Assembly (NCBI RefSeq): GCF_001625215.2
Contig: NC_030382.2
Span: forward strand, 33,342,610-33,406,609
Reading direction: 5' to 3'
Length of the DNA stretch: 64,000 bases
Origin: Daucus carota subsp. sativus
Taxonomy: Eukaryota > Streptophyta > Magnoliopsida > Apiales > Apiaceae
Positions 1 through 11,508 of the stretch are shown in pieces (the stretch's first letter is position 1; every line of letters starts with the position of its first letter). Made by a program: the position numbers and the translations under genes. Below the pieces are notes generated by a model. That model was not told the DNA's origin. It saw only the letters and a program-made list of their open reading frames with translations, and searched no databases.

Positions 1-198
1 AGTGTAGATATTGTTTTTTCCATCTTAATATACGTGTCAAAAAGTCAAATATCGGTTATAATGGGACATAGGGAGTACCATATATTATTTCGATTATGTG
101 TTTTTTTGGATATATTTTAGTGTTTTATTAGTAATTATCTTTATTTAAGTAGCTAGGCAGCTTTTGATCTTTCGACGCAACTTTAGTTTTTGAGTTTA

Positions 199-756
199 GC
201 AGATGCTTTAGAAATCAGATGTCAAGGAACCAAAGCCATCAATAAAAACAGGAAGACAATACTCACCCAAGAGTATGAACACTATGAATAAAAGTCTGGT
301 GAATCATTGACAGACCTGTATGACAGATTTGTCAAACTACCGAATGACTTATCCATGGTGGATAAGGAATATGATCTTGAAGATTCAAATATGAAATTCA
401 TACTAGCTCTTCCTGAATAATGGGAAGTGAAAGCAACAACCGTAAGAGACAATCATGATCTTGGAGAGATGTCTCTTGATGAAATCTATGGAATGCTGAA
501 AACTTATGAACTTGAGATGGAACAGAGAAGCAAGAGGCATGGAGGAAAACCCAAGCCTATTTCTCTGAAGGTTCAAGAGTCAGTTCTAAAAGAGGCTGCT
601 TCTGTGAAACACAAAGGGAAGGCTCATGTTACAAAATCTGATATTGAGTCATCAAACTCTGAAAGTGACTCAAACTCTGATATCTCCTCAGACTGTAAGG
701 ATAGTGATTCTGAGATGATGCAATTGACAGCTTTGATGGTTAAAAGCTTCAAGTAG
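199..756 (+). pseudogene. Copia gag (UBN2-type) remnant
   Basis: One reading frame encodes a piece of a copia-type gag polyprotein. Recognisable segments are ESLTDLYDRF, then FILALPE, then MSLDEIYGMLKTYELEM, the usual order of the gag UBN2 region, followed by a Ser/Asp-rich stretch. Two in-frame TAA codons (289-291 and 418-420) interrupt it. No zinc knuckle, protease or polymerase follows, and no LTRs were recognised nearby. It is a dead fragment of a retrotransposon, not a host gene. The plain open frame runs from 427, but homology-like sequence starts upstream in the same frame. Confidence 0.7.
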
Positions 757-3364
757 TAAAGTGTAGATGTAGAGTATAAACTGAATTGTAGTATAGTACT
801 ATATATTTATGTTATTTACTAAGATAGTAATATATTAATAATTGATAAAATAATTCGGTTAACCGAACAGTTATCGTTTACCCGCGGTTAAAAAGCCGAA
901 ATATTAATTTATTACTAATGAAAATCGAATATTTCGATTATTCGGTTCGATTTTCGGTTAACTGAACCGACTGCACACCCCTACTAATGATGAGGTGTTT
1001 TTTAATAGTAGCTTTTACTGGTTACAAATGCTGAACGAGAGAGGGTACCGTTGTAACCACATTAGTTAGTTTTTTTGATGTTAATTGACTTTGACAACGA
1101 GGTCTTTGGGAAAATTGAAATGCCAAGACAAGTTTCCAAGTGCGTGAATTCATATGTCTCATATAAACTTATGGAGTTCGGGGGACACTTGCTCTTTGTT
1201 ATTGTTTGGATTTTATTTTTCATTCATCTGATTCTTTTGTATATGATAGTCTCACAGATTTCATTAAATGTTATGTTAAGTTTATCTTTTTTGAACATCT
1301 AAATACTTATTAATAAACAAGTCATGTCTACCTTGATTAGAATATTCAAGATCAAAGTAATAACACAGAAAATAAAATTTTAATGTCTATATAATGTAAA
1401 TCTTTACCATTTTACAACATAAACATGTCATGTCCACATTGATTAGAATGTTCAATACCAAAATGATAACACTGAAAACAAAAATTTAATATTCAGACTA
1501 TGTAATTTTTTACCGTTCACAACATTATGTGCAATACTACTAGTTGGAAAATTTTCCTCAAAATCTAATACTCTTCTTTACTAAGAAAACTAGTGCAAAA
1601 ATAGTTATTTATTATTTAAAACATGGTTGTAATTTTTTTTACCGAACTTTTAAAGCAGATCGAAGAGATGAGGGATGATGTAAATGGTTCGGTTCCGGTT
1701 ATACCTTCCAACCGAACCGATAAAAACCGAACTGAACCATTTATTAAAATAATAACTAAGTTATTAAATTATATATATAATATATAATAAATGTATAATT
1801 TATATCATATTTAATAAGCTTGTTTGAGTATCAATTTGAAAATTTCCCTGAAGTTCATATAAAATTAGGCGAACAAGAGTCCAATGTTCACAACATAAGA
1901 AAATGGTTAGATTAGGAATTTTATTTAGCCATTCGGGACATGCACATAGACAATGGAATCATCCCAGCTTCACTGAATAAAGATTTTGTTCACCAATTTC
2001 ACTAACAACTTGAGTTTCTTATCCTAAAGCTTAAAGTAGGCCTTCAAATCTTGTTATGATCAAGTTAATATCAGATCACAGTAACACAGAAGCATTATGT
2101 ATCGAAATTCTGCTTAAGGCTAATTTATATTCTCACTGTCAGAATTTTGAACAAATGAAATATCGTTACTTTTGTTAACCTCCAATATTATATTAATTAC
2201 TATATCTAAATTACGCATATCAATGTGTCTCGTTCATATATCGTTTTTCTTTCTTATATTTGTCGGTTTTATAACCGAAACCGAGCCGACTAAAACCGAA
2301 CCGAGGTTTTTTAAACCGAATCCGAACCGGCGGTTGCGGTTTTTAATTTTAAAAACCGAAGATATATGGTTGCGGTTCCAATTTTATCCCAAAACCGAGC
2401 CGAACTGGCCCACGCTCTCCCCTAGTTCTAGTAGTATATATTATATTATGGATAATGCAATTGACTTTTACAAGACTGTAATTGAAAATCCAAATCTTTT
2501 TATGTAATTGTCAATATATTCCAGTTTGAGAGGTTGGACAATCAGTCTGGATCGGGGTTAAGGTCCAAGCGTCCGAAATGTGATTAGGTATTCTATAATT
2601 ATTAATTCTCACTTGTCCAATTTTGATTCAATTTAGAGTGATTGTGTTCTTGTAATAATTTAATTGAGTCTCGATGTGACAGCGGACCACGATTCGGAGA
2701 AAGCAGCGGAGGACGCATAAAAGGCTTGCAAGAAGTTTTATGTTGTAACTCTAAGGACGTGTCCTTCTTGTTATTTTCTTTTTAATGTTAAGAACTTTGT
2801 ATTTTGTAGTTTGTGAAAGTTAATATTGTGGTTCCAGTACTATTATATTATGGATAATGTAAGGCAAAATTTTGCAGAATGAAAATGGCATTGATGTTTG
2901 TAATTAAGATGGAGACCTTTTGATTCATACCGACGAGATATGTTTTACACCAAAATAGTTTGCAGCGATGTGTTAGGGTGTGAAATAAATGTGACAAAAA
3001 GTCAGGGGATTCATAGGGGACGCCTCCATCATCAATGGTGTTGTTACTTCAATTTTCTTCGGGAATGGTTCCATTGAGGCTTTGAGATTATTTGATTCCG
3101 TGCAACCTATGTTGATGGAAAAGAATCATATAAGCATCTTTAATGAAAAAAAATCTTATAAGCATCTTATCAGAATCTTATAAATCGTTATGCCTTTCTA
3201 TTATTTTACACTATTGTTGGAATGAACAATTACTTTGTGTTCTTGGGATAGTTATGCTTCTTTTTTAATGATTAATTTTGTAATTTTGGATGTGCCTGTT
3301 CGTTTCTATGAGGATACACGAGTTCGTTTATATTGCACTTCTAGCGCAACTCATTTTGATTAGA

Positions 3365-3560
3365 GCAGTAAACGAACCGAACTGTTCGGTAAGCTCGCTA
3401 GGTTTGGTTCGTGTTCGAGTTCGGTAAGCTCGTCTTATAAACTTACCGAACACGAGTTCGAACAACATTTTCAGTCCGATAAGTTTAACGAACCGAACTG
3501 AACTTTTAAGGTGCTCGGTTCATTAAGCTCGTGTTCGAATCGAGTTCGAGAAGCTCATGT
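3365..3560. repeat. CGAACCGAACTGTTCG / GCTCG-rich repeat
   Basis: This is a low-complexity block of alternating CGAAC, GTTCG and AGCTCG words. Its opening (AACGAACCGAACTGTTCG) matches, with one change, the start of the block at 63391. The two are probably members of one non-autonomous transposon family; this copy is more diverged. Confidence 0.5.
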
Positions 3561-3722
3561 TCATTCGACAATCTTTTTTGTTAGGTATTAAAAGCTTATA
3601 TTAAGAGTGCAAATTATTGTAGTTCTATTTCCAAGTACGAGCACCAGTTTCTTGATTTTGACTTTGATTTTTTTTGACAAATATTACTTATAACTTTACA
3701 AGTAGGTCGAACCTAGGATTTA

Positions 3723-3780
3723 GAACGACACAGGATAAATTATTAACCGTTGAACGACACAGGATAAATTATTAACCGTT
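3723..3780 (+). repeat. 29-bp perfect tandem duplication
   Basis: Two identical 29-bp units, 3723-3751 and 3752-3780, start with GAACGACACAGG and end with TTAACCGTT. They lie in intergenic DNA. Complete identity suggests a recent slippage or duplication event. Confidence 0.85.
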
Positions 3781-4491
3781 ATTCAAGCGTGCTTGATGGT
3801 ATGATCTCTAGTATAAGGTGTAAGGTATGAAACAAAGGAATAAATGAAATTCATAAACAATTGTCCATAACATGGTTCAAATTTCATTCCATTCGTCCGA
3901 TTTATTCACCTCAATCAAATTCAAAATCTTCTATATATAACTATATAAGTATTCCAGTATAAAATTTAATATAAAAACTAAATTTTTTTAGAAATAAGTT
4001 TAAAATTAATGAGTTTATACATGATATTAGAATTATCAATATTCGGAAACAATTATATACTAATGAGATCCCGTTTATGAATTTATGCATCCATCACCGG
4101 TTATGTGACTTGTCTGACGAGTGATGAGAATGGAAGAGGATGTCGAGTACCGCAAAAACAATAATAATAATTATTATTATTATTTTTTTGTCACAAAACA
4201 ATAATTATTTTTGAAGTGATTAATTATACTTCGGAAGGTGTTCAACATCACATGTATTTCAAACTTGATACGATCCAACAGATTGTTCTTGTCAAACAGT
4301 TATTTTTGTCTATATTCTCTATCAAATTCCATGCGAGTACAATTTGGTTAGGATAGTTCACCATTTTGTAAAACAAGAAAGCAGCAAACGAGGATAACAC
4401 ACAAGAATAGTAGCAAACAAATACGAAACTCGAGAACTTAATTTGCATTTGTATCCGATCACAACCATATTTGTTGATGGCAAGAAGCAAC

Positions 4492-6190
4492 TCATATTAG
4501 GCTTGTCATATATTGGATAAAGGGCTGAATATGGGCTTTCTCGACGCACCAAGTCATCAAACGGATGCCTTTCTTGGGCCCAGGAAGAGAGCCTATTATC
4601 CCAACTGGAATGATACTGGATCCCTGTATTGGAACTACATTCACTGGCAGCCCATGTCCATAATCAACCTGGTTAAAGCCTAGTTTTCCCCACTCTGATA
4701 TGAACAATGTGGTGTATACAAGAGGTGGTGCAAATGGATCCACAGGCCCATTTTCATCCCTCAGCTCACCTCTGATCCATCTGCCAAACTCATTGGGAAG
4801 TTGGGTCTTAGCCTGTTGGATCAGTTTTACCACATTGAAGAGTGATTCACTTTTGATCATTTCACTTGAGGCAGTGATGGTCACTGGAAAAAAACAGTTG
4901 CCATAGAAACCTTGGGGCAATGGTGGAGTTATTAAATCGCGACAATTTGCAAAAAACACAAGCTTCATTTCTGTATCTTCTTGCAGGTCTATGGCCCGTG
5001 TTCGATGCATCCATGTCATTGCAGCTATGATCTCAAAGGCAGAACAGGTCTGCCCTGTGGACTTGTTGTATTTTTGCTTGAGCTGGTTGATGTGATCCAA
5101 AGTTATGTCTATGTTTGCATGCTCCAGCTGGTAATTTGGCATTGGTGGTGGTAAGTTTGGCATTGGGAGAGTAACTTGTGTTGATTGGCTGCTTGGTGGT
5201 GGAGCAAAGTCTCTGGACCAGATTGGTTCAACACTGAGATGCTTGAGGCCTCGAGCCATCTCACCGACTGCATTCAAGAACCGGGCTGCTCCCAGTCCAT
5301 CACAAATGCTATGGCAGAATACAAGGCCGATCACATATCCACCACATTTGAATTGTGTTACCTGAGATTGTTTTCCATGAGTTTTCGACAGAAGATAGTC
5401 TCTACAGAGCAGTCATTACTAGCTCGAGTAAATTAGTAAACAAATTTTATGTACTATTAAAACTTCAAACCTTCAAGAGTAAATTTATGGAAATTTCCCC
5501 ATGGGTGTTTTAATTGGCCTATGTGAGGAGAAAGACGTAAACTGAATTCTGATACCATGTTAAGTAACCAATTCTTTCAAAACCTTGAATTATCACGGGA
5601 TCTTTAGAAATTAGAACCAAAAAGATTTGAAGAAGAACAAAAGTCTTTGGACTGAACAAGTAAAAACTATTAAGTTCATTTTTTAGCTCTAAACTATCTT
5701 GTCAGATACTTACCTTAGTTGCACATATAAAACCAACAAATGGGAAGATAATTTACAATTAAGTAGTGATGAGCTATACCTGCATTAAAATGAGGGGATC
5801 AGATTTCTGTTCTTCGGGAGGAGAATCTGGAAGAAGCTTATCATAGGGAATGCACATAACATCATCAAAATAAGCAACATCATCAAGTTCACAACTTGCT
5901 GTTGCTTCCACAAACCAGACACCTTCACCAGTGCATGAAACTTGTAGCTGGCCTTGCAGATCATCATCTTTAAGCCGCCCCGCGAGCGGATAGTAAGGAA
6001 CCAAGGCTCTGGACAATGCTTGTCGAATTATACCAGCCGCATTAGGCCCATGCCTAAACACATGCAACGTTCGAGCATTGCATCTAAGAACATGCAACTT
6101 ATCGATCACAGAGAGATCAAGAACTTCAATTGGCGTCGGCTCAGAAGGCGCAACGAGTCCTTCGCTTGATCTGCTTACAGAAAATTCCAT
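4492..6190 (-). CDS. BAHD-family acyltransferase, two exons
   Basis: The enzyme should transfer an acyl group from acyl-CoA to an alcohol or amine acceptor in specialised metabolism, in the cytosol. Exon 1 is 6190-5780 and exon 2 is 5361-4492. The junction reads CAG|GTATAG and CTCAG|GTAACA, phase 0, giving about 426 residues, normal for the family. The catalytic HxxxD motif is HSICD at about residues 154-158. The usual DFGWG structural motif reads DYGHG at about 370-374, an unusual variant. The start MEFSVSRSS is preferred because BAHD proteins of this clade begin just so; an upstream in-frame ATG at 6235 would add 15 residues without family likeness. The N-terminal region (PTPIEVLDLSVIDKL, then LRCNARTLHVFRHG) resembles the clade with benzyl-alcohol and taxane acyltransferases. 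The substrate cannot be read from sequence. The frame is intact. Confidence 0.9.
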
Positions 6191-6248
6191 TGCAATAACA
6201 GCTAGATACTGCAGTATTGGATGAAGGTCTGGCAAGAGGTGTTATGAA

Positions 6249-6254
6249 TTTATA
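6249..6254 (-). promoter_or_regulatory. Probable TATA box of the BAHD gene
   Basis: The minus strand reads CATATAAATTC here, about 60 bp upstream of the chosen ATG at 6190. That spacing leaves room for a short leader. The call rests on motif and position only. Confidence 0.4.
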
Positions 6255-6259
6255 TGTGG

Positions 6260-9101
6260 TTTGAATCATATAAACAAGAAGAAAATAATTTGCAAGAGGA
6301 GTGAAAAATGATTCAACTCGTTATATTCAAGTCTTCAAAGTCTTCTTTACTTGCAAGTACAGTTTTAGTTGGTACTCAAAAAGTCAGGACAATCGATTTA
6401 TTTTATATCATTTCTTTAGCTTAATTTGGTACAAATATACTCTAACATTGAATTTAGCTAACAGAAACAACTATTACTTCTGTCCGTTCATTTCTATGTA
6501 ATTTTTTTTTTGAATGTTCAATTCAATTATATACATTTTTAAATCAATCAATAGTTTATAATATAAGTACTTAACTACATTTATTATTTTTTTCCACTAG
6601 ACTCACTTTATATATTAGTAAATATTAGTTGATCTCACTATTTTACTCATTTTTCTTATATTTTTCTACTAAATTACATATTTTTTAATACATGTGTATA
6701 TTATTCCGTGGACCGGAGGAGCGCGGGGACTAATGAACCATGAGAAATGATTTAAGGATGAGATTCTCCACATATTTTGGTGAAGTGGAGTATTAACTAA
6801 GCAACAATATGTGGGAGACCCTAGATAGAAACACAGACAGAGACCCGCATATGTATTTTTTCTACTAAAGCTTCAAATTTGTCCAAAGATTTAAAACTGA
6901 TACAAGTTGGGGGTTAGATAAAACTGAGGTTTCATATGTATATTAGTTTTTTATTATCTCTTTTGAAAAATTACTTTAAATATTTCTTAATATTCCAGGG
7001 AACTGGACTTTCTTAGGATTTACTGTATCTTATTGACAACTCATTTTGCAATACAGAGGATAGACGCGTTGATGTGTCCACTTTGCTATGTAAATAATGA
7101 TTTTATCCACATTTTCATATAATGCTATCAATAATGACTTGTTGAAATTTTTGCTTACAAAATTTTTGAGTTTGTTGTAAATGACCTCATGATGATAGCA
7201 TAGTTGACATCGCCGTTGACGAGTTTAATACATTACTCCTATAATTTTTTATGGTGTCTATGGGCACACCATAAAAAATTTGAATTTATATTAGGCTTTG
7301 ACAAAGATACTGAGTATCCAAAATTTGTTTCCAATTTTTTTTTCAAATTTATGTTGACAATATATGATTGGTTACACTTATACTAATAAATAATGGAACT
7401 CTTTATATATACGCAAACCATCCGATTAAAATCCACACATAATCATTTGGAAAAAAAATAGAGGTAATTTTGACATCCCTCCCACTAGCATTTGACTTTA
7501 ACATGTACACGATTGAGACTTTATTGGAAGCAATAATGGGTTTTCATTTTTGAACATTCCTGGATAACTTTGTTTTGTGACATATCAGTTGAGACTTGAG
7601 TCTGTGCTCAGTTATTTGGACTCATTGATATAACACATTTTTATTCAAGAAATATTTTTACGTAAATCATATTTCATCAGTTATTAATTAAAAAGTTAAT
7701 AATAAGTGGTCAATTTGAAAAATATTTCTTTTTCATCTTTAATGAATAATTTTTTCCGGGAAAAATGTCACTTTCGAAAAAATTCTCTTCCTCCGGATTT
7801 TACTTTTTAGGGAACAAATGAACCTAGAGAAATATTTACAAAATTTAGAGGGGGTATTCATTTGAGATTTTATAGATTTATTCTTAATTGATGAATCTGT
7901 GGGTATTTAACTCGGATTTTAGAAAATGTATCAGAATTTTGGGGTATTCAATTAAAATTTCAAATTATGTTATAAAATCTGGTGTTATTCAATCAGGATT
8001 TTAAATTATATTTTAAAATCTAATGATATTCAATTGAGATTGTTTAAAATTTGATGGTATTCAAATACTGATGAATTTTTTTTGACTTCATAAAATTATG
8101 GATTTGTAAGATTGTTCAGTGTATTTTGAGTTTTTTGAAATTCCATCAAAATCTATGAGATTTTAAAGTATTGTGCATAAATACTAATAAATTTCATCAA
8201 TTTTGGGACATTTTATCAAGAGTCTGTAAAAATCAAAATCGGATACAATTCATTAAAATTCATAACAAAAAATGATCAATTAAAATCTCAATTCATTATA
8301 CCTTCATCAGGTTCTGAGCATTTGTTTGACTCCTAAAATTATATTCTGAAATATAAACAAATGCTAGAAAATGGCAATAATAATTTAAAAAATATGATTT
8401 CATAATTACTTAAAATAAGAAAGTGAATTAAAAATGAAAATTAAATAAATTAATAAATCATTTGGAAAAGAAGTAGTATCTCGCAACAAAAAATGCTATT
8501 TTCTATAGTTTCTGTGTTCAGCGTTTGGAAATGCTTTTTCCTATAGCTTCTGTCTTTATAATTAAAAGATAGGTCTATCTATGTTGTGCATATTTTTTAT
8601 GTAAAGAAAATATATTCAGATTTCTGAATTTATTTTAAATATTCAATAGAGGGAATTATAATATAAATTTGATTCTAAACATTGTGTATGTTATAAAATT
8701 TTAACATAAAATAATAAATTATTAACATATTAATAAATTATGAATTAACTTGACGCAAGGATATTAATTTATCAAGAAACAACTTCAATAATACTTCAAC
8801 AGTATCTGTATCAAACATTTGTAGTTTTTGGTGGCAAGTACAGGAAGCGCAAGGCAACCCCCATTCCCACTACGTAGTATCAAAAGGGCAGCCCCATTCC
8901 CCACTACATGTCTTCAAATATTTCAACTCAGTCTTCACCGTTCATCTGTCTCTCTTGACACAGATAACTCCTATATTTCCTCACTCAGACTGTGCTGAAT
9001 AATTACATTCCACACCCCACCTTTCATCCTCAATCTTTACATCTCATCATCCATACCCCATACATACCACCTCTAAGCTACTAACATCTTTCACAAGTGG
9101 G
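6260..9101. other. Intergenic, AT-rich
   Basis: No supported gene. Frames at 6301-6501 and 7204-7386 are short and lack recognisable features. A MITE lies at 7848-8303. The last 300 bp before 9102 are C-rich and probably form the promoter and leader of the potassium-channel gene. Confidence 0.5.
7848..8303. mobile_element. MITE with ATTGAGATTTTA-type inverted ends (copy 1)
   Basis: The left end reads GGGGGTATTCATTTGAGATT and the right end, reverse complemented, reads GGTATAATGAATTGAGATTT. The inside is made of several direct and inverted copies of GGTATTCAATTGAGATTTTA-like words. A related element lies at 61564-62003. Both are non-coding and about 440-455 bp long. The target duplication is not clear. 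Confidence 0.6.
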
Positions 9102-9146
9102 CTCTCTCTCTCTCTCTCTCTCTCTCCCCCCCTCTCTCTCTCTCTC
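9102..9146 (+). repeat. CT microsatellite in the 5' leader
   Basis: A (CT)n tract with a short C-run in the middle lies directly before the start codon of the potassium-channel gene (ATG at 9153). CT tracts in plant leaders are common and length-variable. This is almost certainly transcribed 5'-UTR, not coding, although one frame stays open through it. Confidence 0.9.
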
Positions 9147-9152
9147 GTTAAA

Positions 9153-11508
9153 ATGGAAGAACCATCATTTCTTAGTCCACAACAACTTAAACAAACTCTT
9201 CTTAACTACAATCAAGACTACACTCTTAACACTACTAATCACAATATTAATCAAGAAATTCAATACCCTCCTTCCCCTTGTTCTTCTGATGATGATTTCA
9301 ACTCAAACCCCATCACAATTCCCCTGTTTTTTAATCCTTCCAAGACTCGAAAAACACTTCACCGCTGCAGGAGTTCCCCTGCAATGACTGTTATGCATGA
9401 CACCAAGAAAAGTGTGGCAAAACCTGTGCCAAATTCAGGTTCTTTAGTTAGACAAGCTACCCTTTTGCTCATTGTGTATTTGATCTTGGGAATTTTGATT
9501 TATGCGTTTAATCGTGATCATTTTTCGGGTATCGAGACTAATCCCTTTATTGATGCTATATATTTCTGTATAGTTACTATGTGTACAATTGGTTATGGTG
9601 ATATTGCACCTTCTTCTGCTGCTGCTAAGATATTTGCTTGTTTGTTTGTGCTTGTGGGGTTTGGTTTTATTGATATCTTGTTATCCGGGGTTGTGAATTA
9701 TGTTCTTGATTTGCAAGAAAACATGATTTTAACGGGCATTGAAGAGAATTCAGTAGAGGGGTTTTCGGTTAAGAATTATATTTATGATAAGGCTAAAGGG
9801 AGGATGAGAATCAGGTTGAAGGTTGGTTTGGCTATCGGTGTGGTTTTCTTGTGTATTGGACTTGGGAGTGTGGTTTTGTACTATACGGAGGAGTTGAGTG
9901 TGATTGATTCCTTTTATTTGGCTGTGATGTCCGTTACTACTGTTGGGTATGGCGATAGAGCTTTTAAGACTCCACAAGGAAGGTTGTTTGCATCGTTTTG
10001 GCTTTTGTTTTCAACGTTGGCCGTGGCTAGGGCATTTTTGTATTTGGCAGAGGCAAGGATTGATAAGAGGCATAGGAGGATAGCAAAATGGGTGTTGCAC
10101 AGGGAAATCACTGTCGAGGATTTGGTTGCTGCTGACCTCAATCACAATGGCTTCATAAGGTATTTTGCTATCTTTTAGCTTGTGCTCCATAGTGATTTCA
10201 AGGTTAAGGAAATAATATATACTTTTGTTGTAGTTAAACTCTTTTTTAGTATTGTTACAAATAGCTTTAAGTTACGATCTTCATGGGGTGTGTTTACTAT
10301 GTGAATATGTCTCTTTAGCTTGCTTGTACGTTATCCAGTGATTTCGAGTAGATTAATTGATATTTCTTTGTTCAAGTTTCAATCTTTATTGAAATTGTTA
10401 CAAACAACTTAGTAATGACTATTAACATTAGGTCCAGTGTATTTGGGCACCTTGAGTAGCATAAGAAGGGGTTGGAAAGAGCATATTATGGAATTCAGCA
10501 TTAATTACATAACCAGGGTTAACGATAGTTATAAGTTGCGATGTTTGATGAACTTGGTCTCCAAAAAGGCTAGTACTTTAAGCATCAGTCTTTCGCTTTA
10601 TGACGCAGGTAGGCAATGAGAGCTATCATATAACGGATAAGCTTCAAATGCAGATGTCATAATGTACTAGATGGGTAAATGACGGACTAGTAATTAGTTC
10701 TTTCTGTTTCTATGACGTGTTATTTCAAGTTTATCGACAAGCATGCGACTTTTGGATAACGCTATTTGAGGTGTTTCATGAATTCTGTTCCTCAGAGAGA
10801 AAAGAACCTTTTCTTTTTTTGCCCTTTCATATATGTGATTGTGTAGACGCACAATGGTAATGATATTATTTAACTTTAAAACCATAATTTGTTATTTTTT
10901 TATTGCTATGATGCTAATACTGATTTAATATTTATATTCTTTGGTTAGCACTTAGCTGTCTAGATATTCATATTTAATATAATGTGGAGTTGTTGGCATT
11001 TGCTCGGTCCTGTCTGCTGTATCGATGACCCTATATTACTTGTTCCTTTCTAATTATTGCAATTTGTATTTCTACAATACCCATGGTAGGTCAAGCCCGA
11101 GCATGCCACATATATACACACACTAGTCATATTTCTCTTCACATGTTCCTTGTTAAGCAAGCAACTAAAAGATTATCGTATAATATTTTTCATCAATATG
11201 ATTCTCATGTCTCCTTTCTTTTTTTGTTTTTCTAAGTCTAACCTTGTTTAGATGTTTGCTATTTTTTGTAATGCCAAGTCTCCTTCGCCCCTGTTCTATT
11301 TCAAATTTCTTTTTCAGATTTTAAATGTTGAATTAAAGTTTTTGTTTCCCTTTGTTGCAGCAAATCAGAATATGTTGTATACAAACTTAAAGAGATGGGA
11401 AAGATTGGAGAGAAAGACATACTGCAGATATGCGATCAATTTAACAAGCTTGATCGCAAAAATTCTGGAAAGCTAACACTGCATGATCTGCTGGGGCGTA
11501 GATTGTAG
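9153..11508 (+). CDS. Two-pore K+ channel (TPK/KCO family), two exons
   Basis: This encodes a potassium-selective channel of the tandem-pore type, normally in the vacuolar membrane. Exon 1 is 9153-10159 and exon 2 is 11361-11508. The junction ATAAG|GTATTT ... TTGCAG|CAAATC joins AG with C to make Ser. The protein has 384 residues. Visible features in order are an N-terminal 14-3-3-type site RCRSSP (71-76), a membrane segment near 103-119, pore 1 with GYGD at 147-150, further membrane segments, pore 2 with GYGD at 265-268, and two EF-hand-like loops in the C-terminal tail. The first loop (about 328-339) spans the exon junction and the second lies in exon 2. Both filters are the canonical K+ type. 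The ATG is in good context (AAAATGG). Channels of this family are regulated by Ca2+ and 14-3-3 proteins. TPK1/3/5-like is likely; I cannot assign the ortholog. Confidence 0.93.

Larger units (their letters stand above)
757..4240. other. Intergenic, degenerate CGGTT-rich repeats
   Basis: No gene is supported here. Several patches are rich in AACCG/CGGTT: about 850-985 (ending GCACACCCCTA), 1685-1740, 2265-2425 (ending CTCTCCCCTAG) and 3365-3560. Such patches are typical of decayed non-autonomous hAT-like elements in plants. Only right-hand ends are visible, so no complete element can be drawn. Small open frames at 1075-1302 and 2172-2507 overlap these repeats and look non-coding. Confidence 0.5.

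Noticed and set aside
1075..1302. Short hydrophobic open frame
   Set aside because: No homology-like motif, no promoter or splice context; typical of AT-rich DNA by chance.
9097..9387. Open frame through the CT microsatellite, overlapping the channel gene start
   Set aside because: It is out of frame with the channel protein and its N-part is translated simple repeat.
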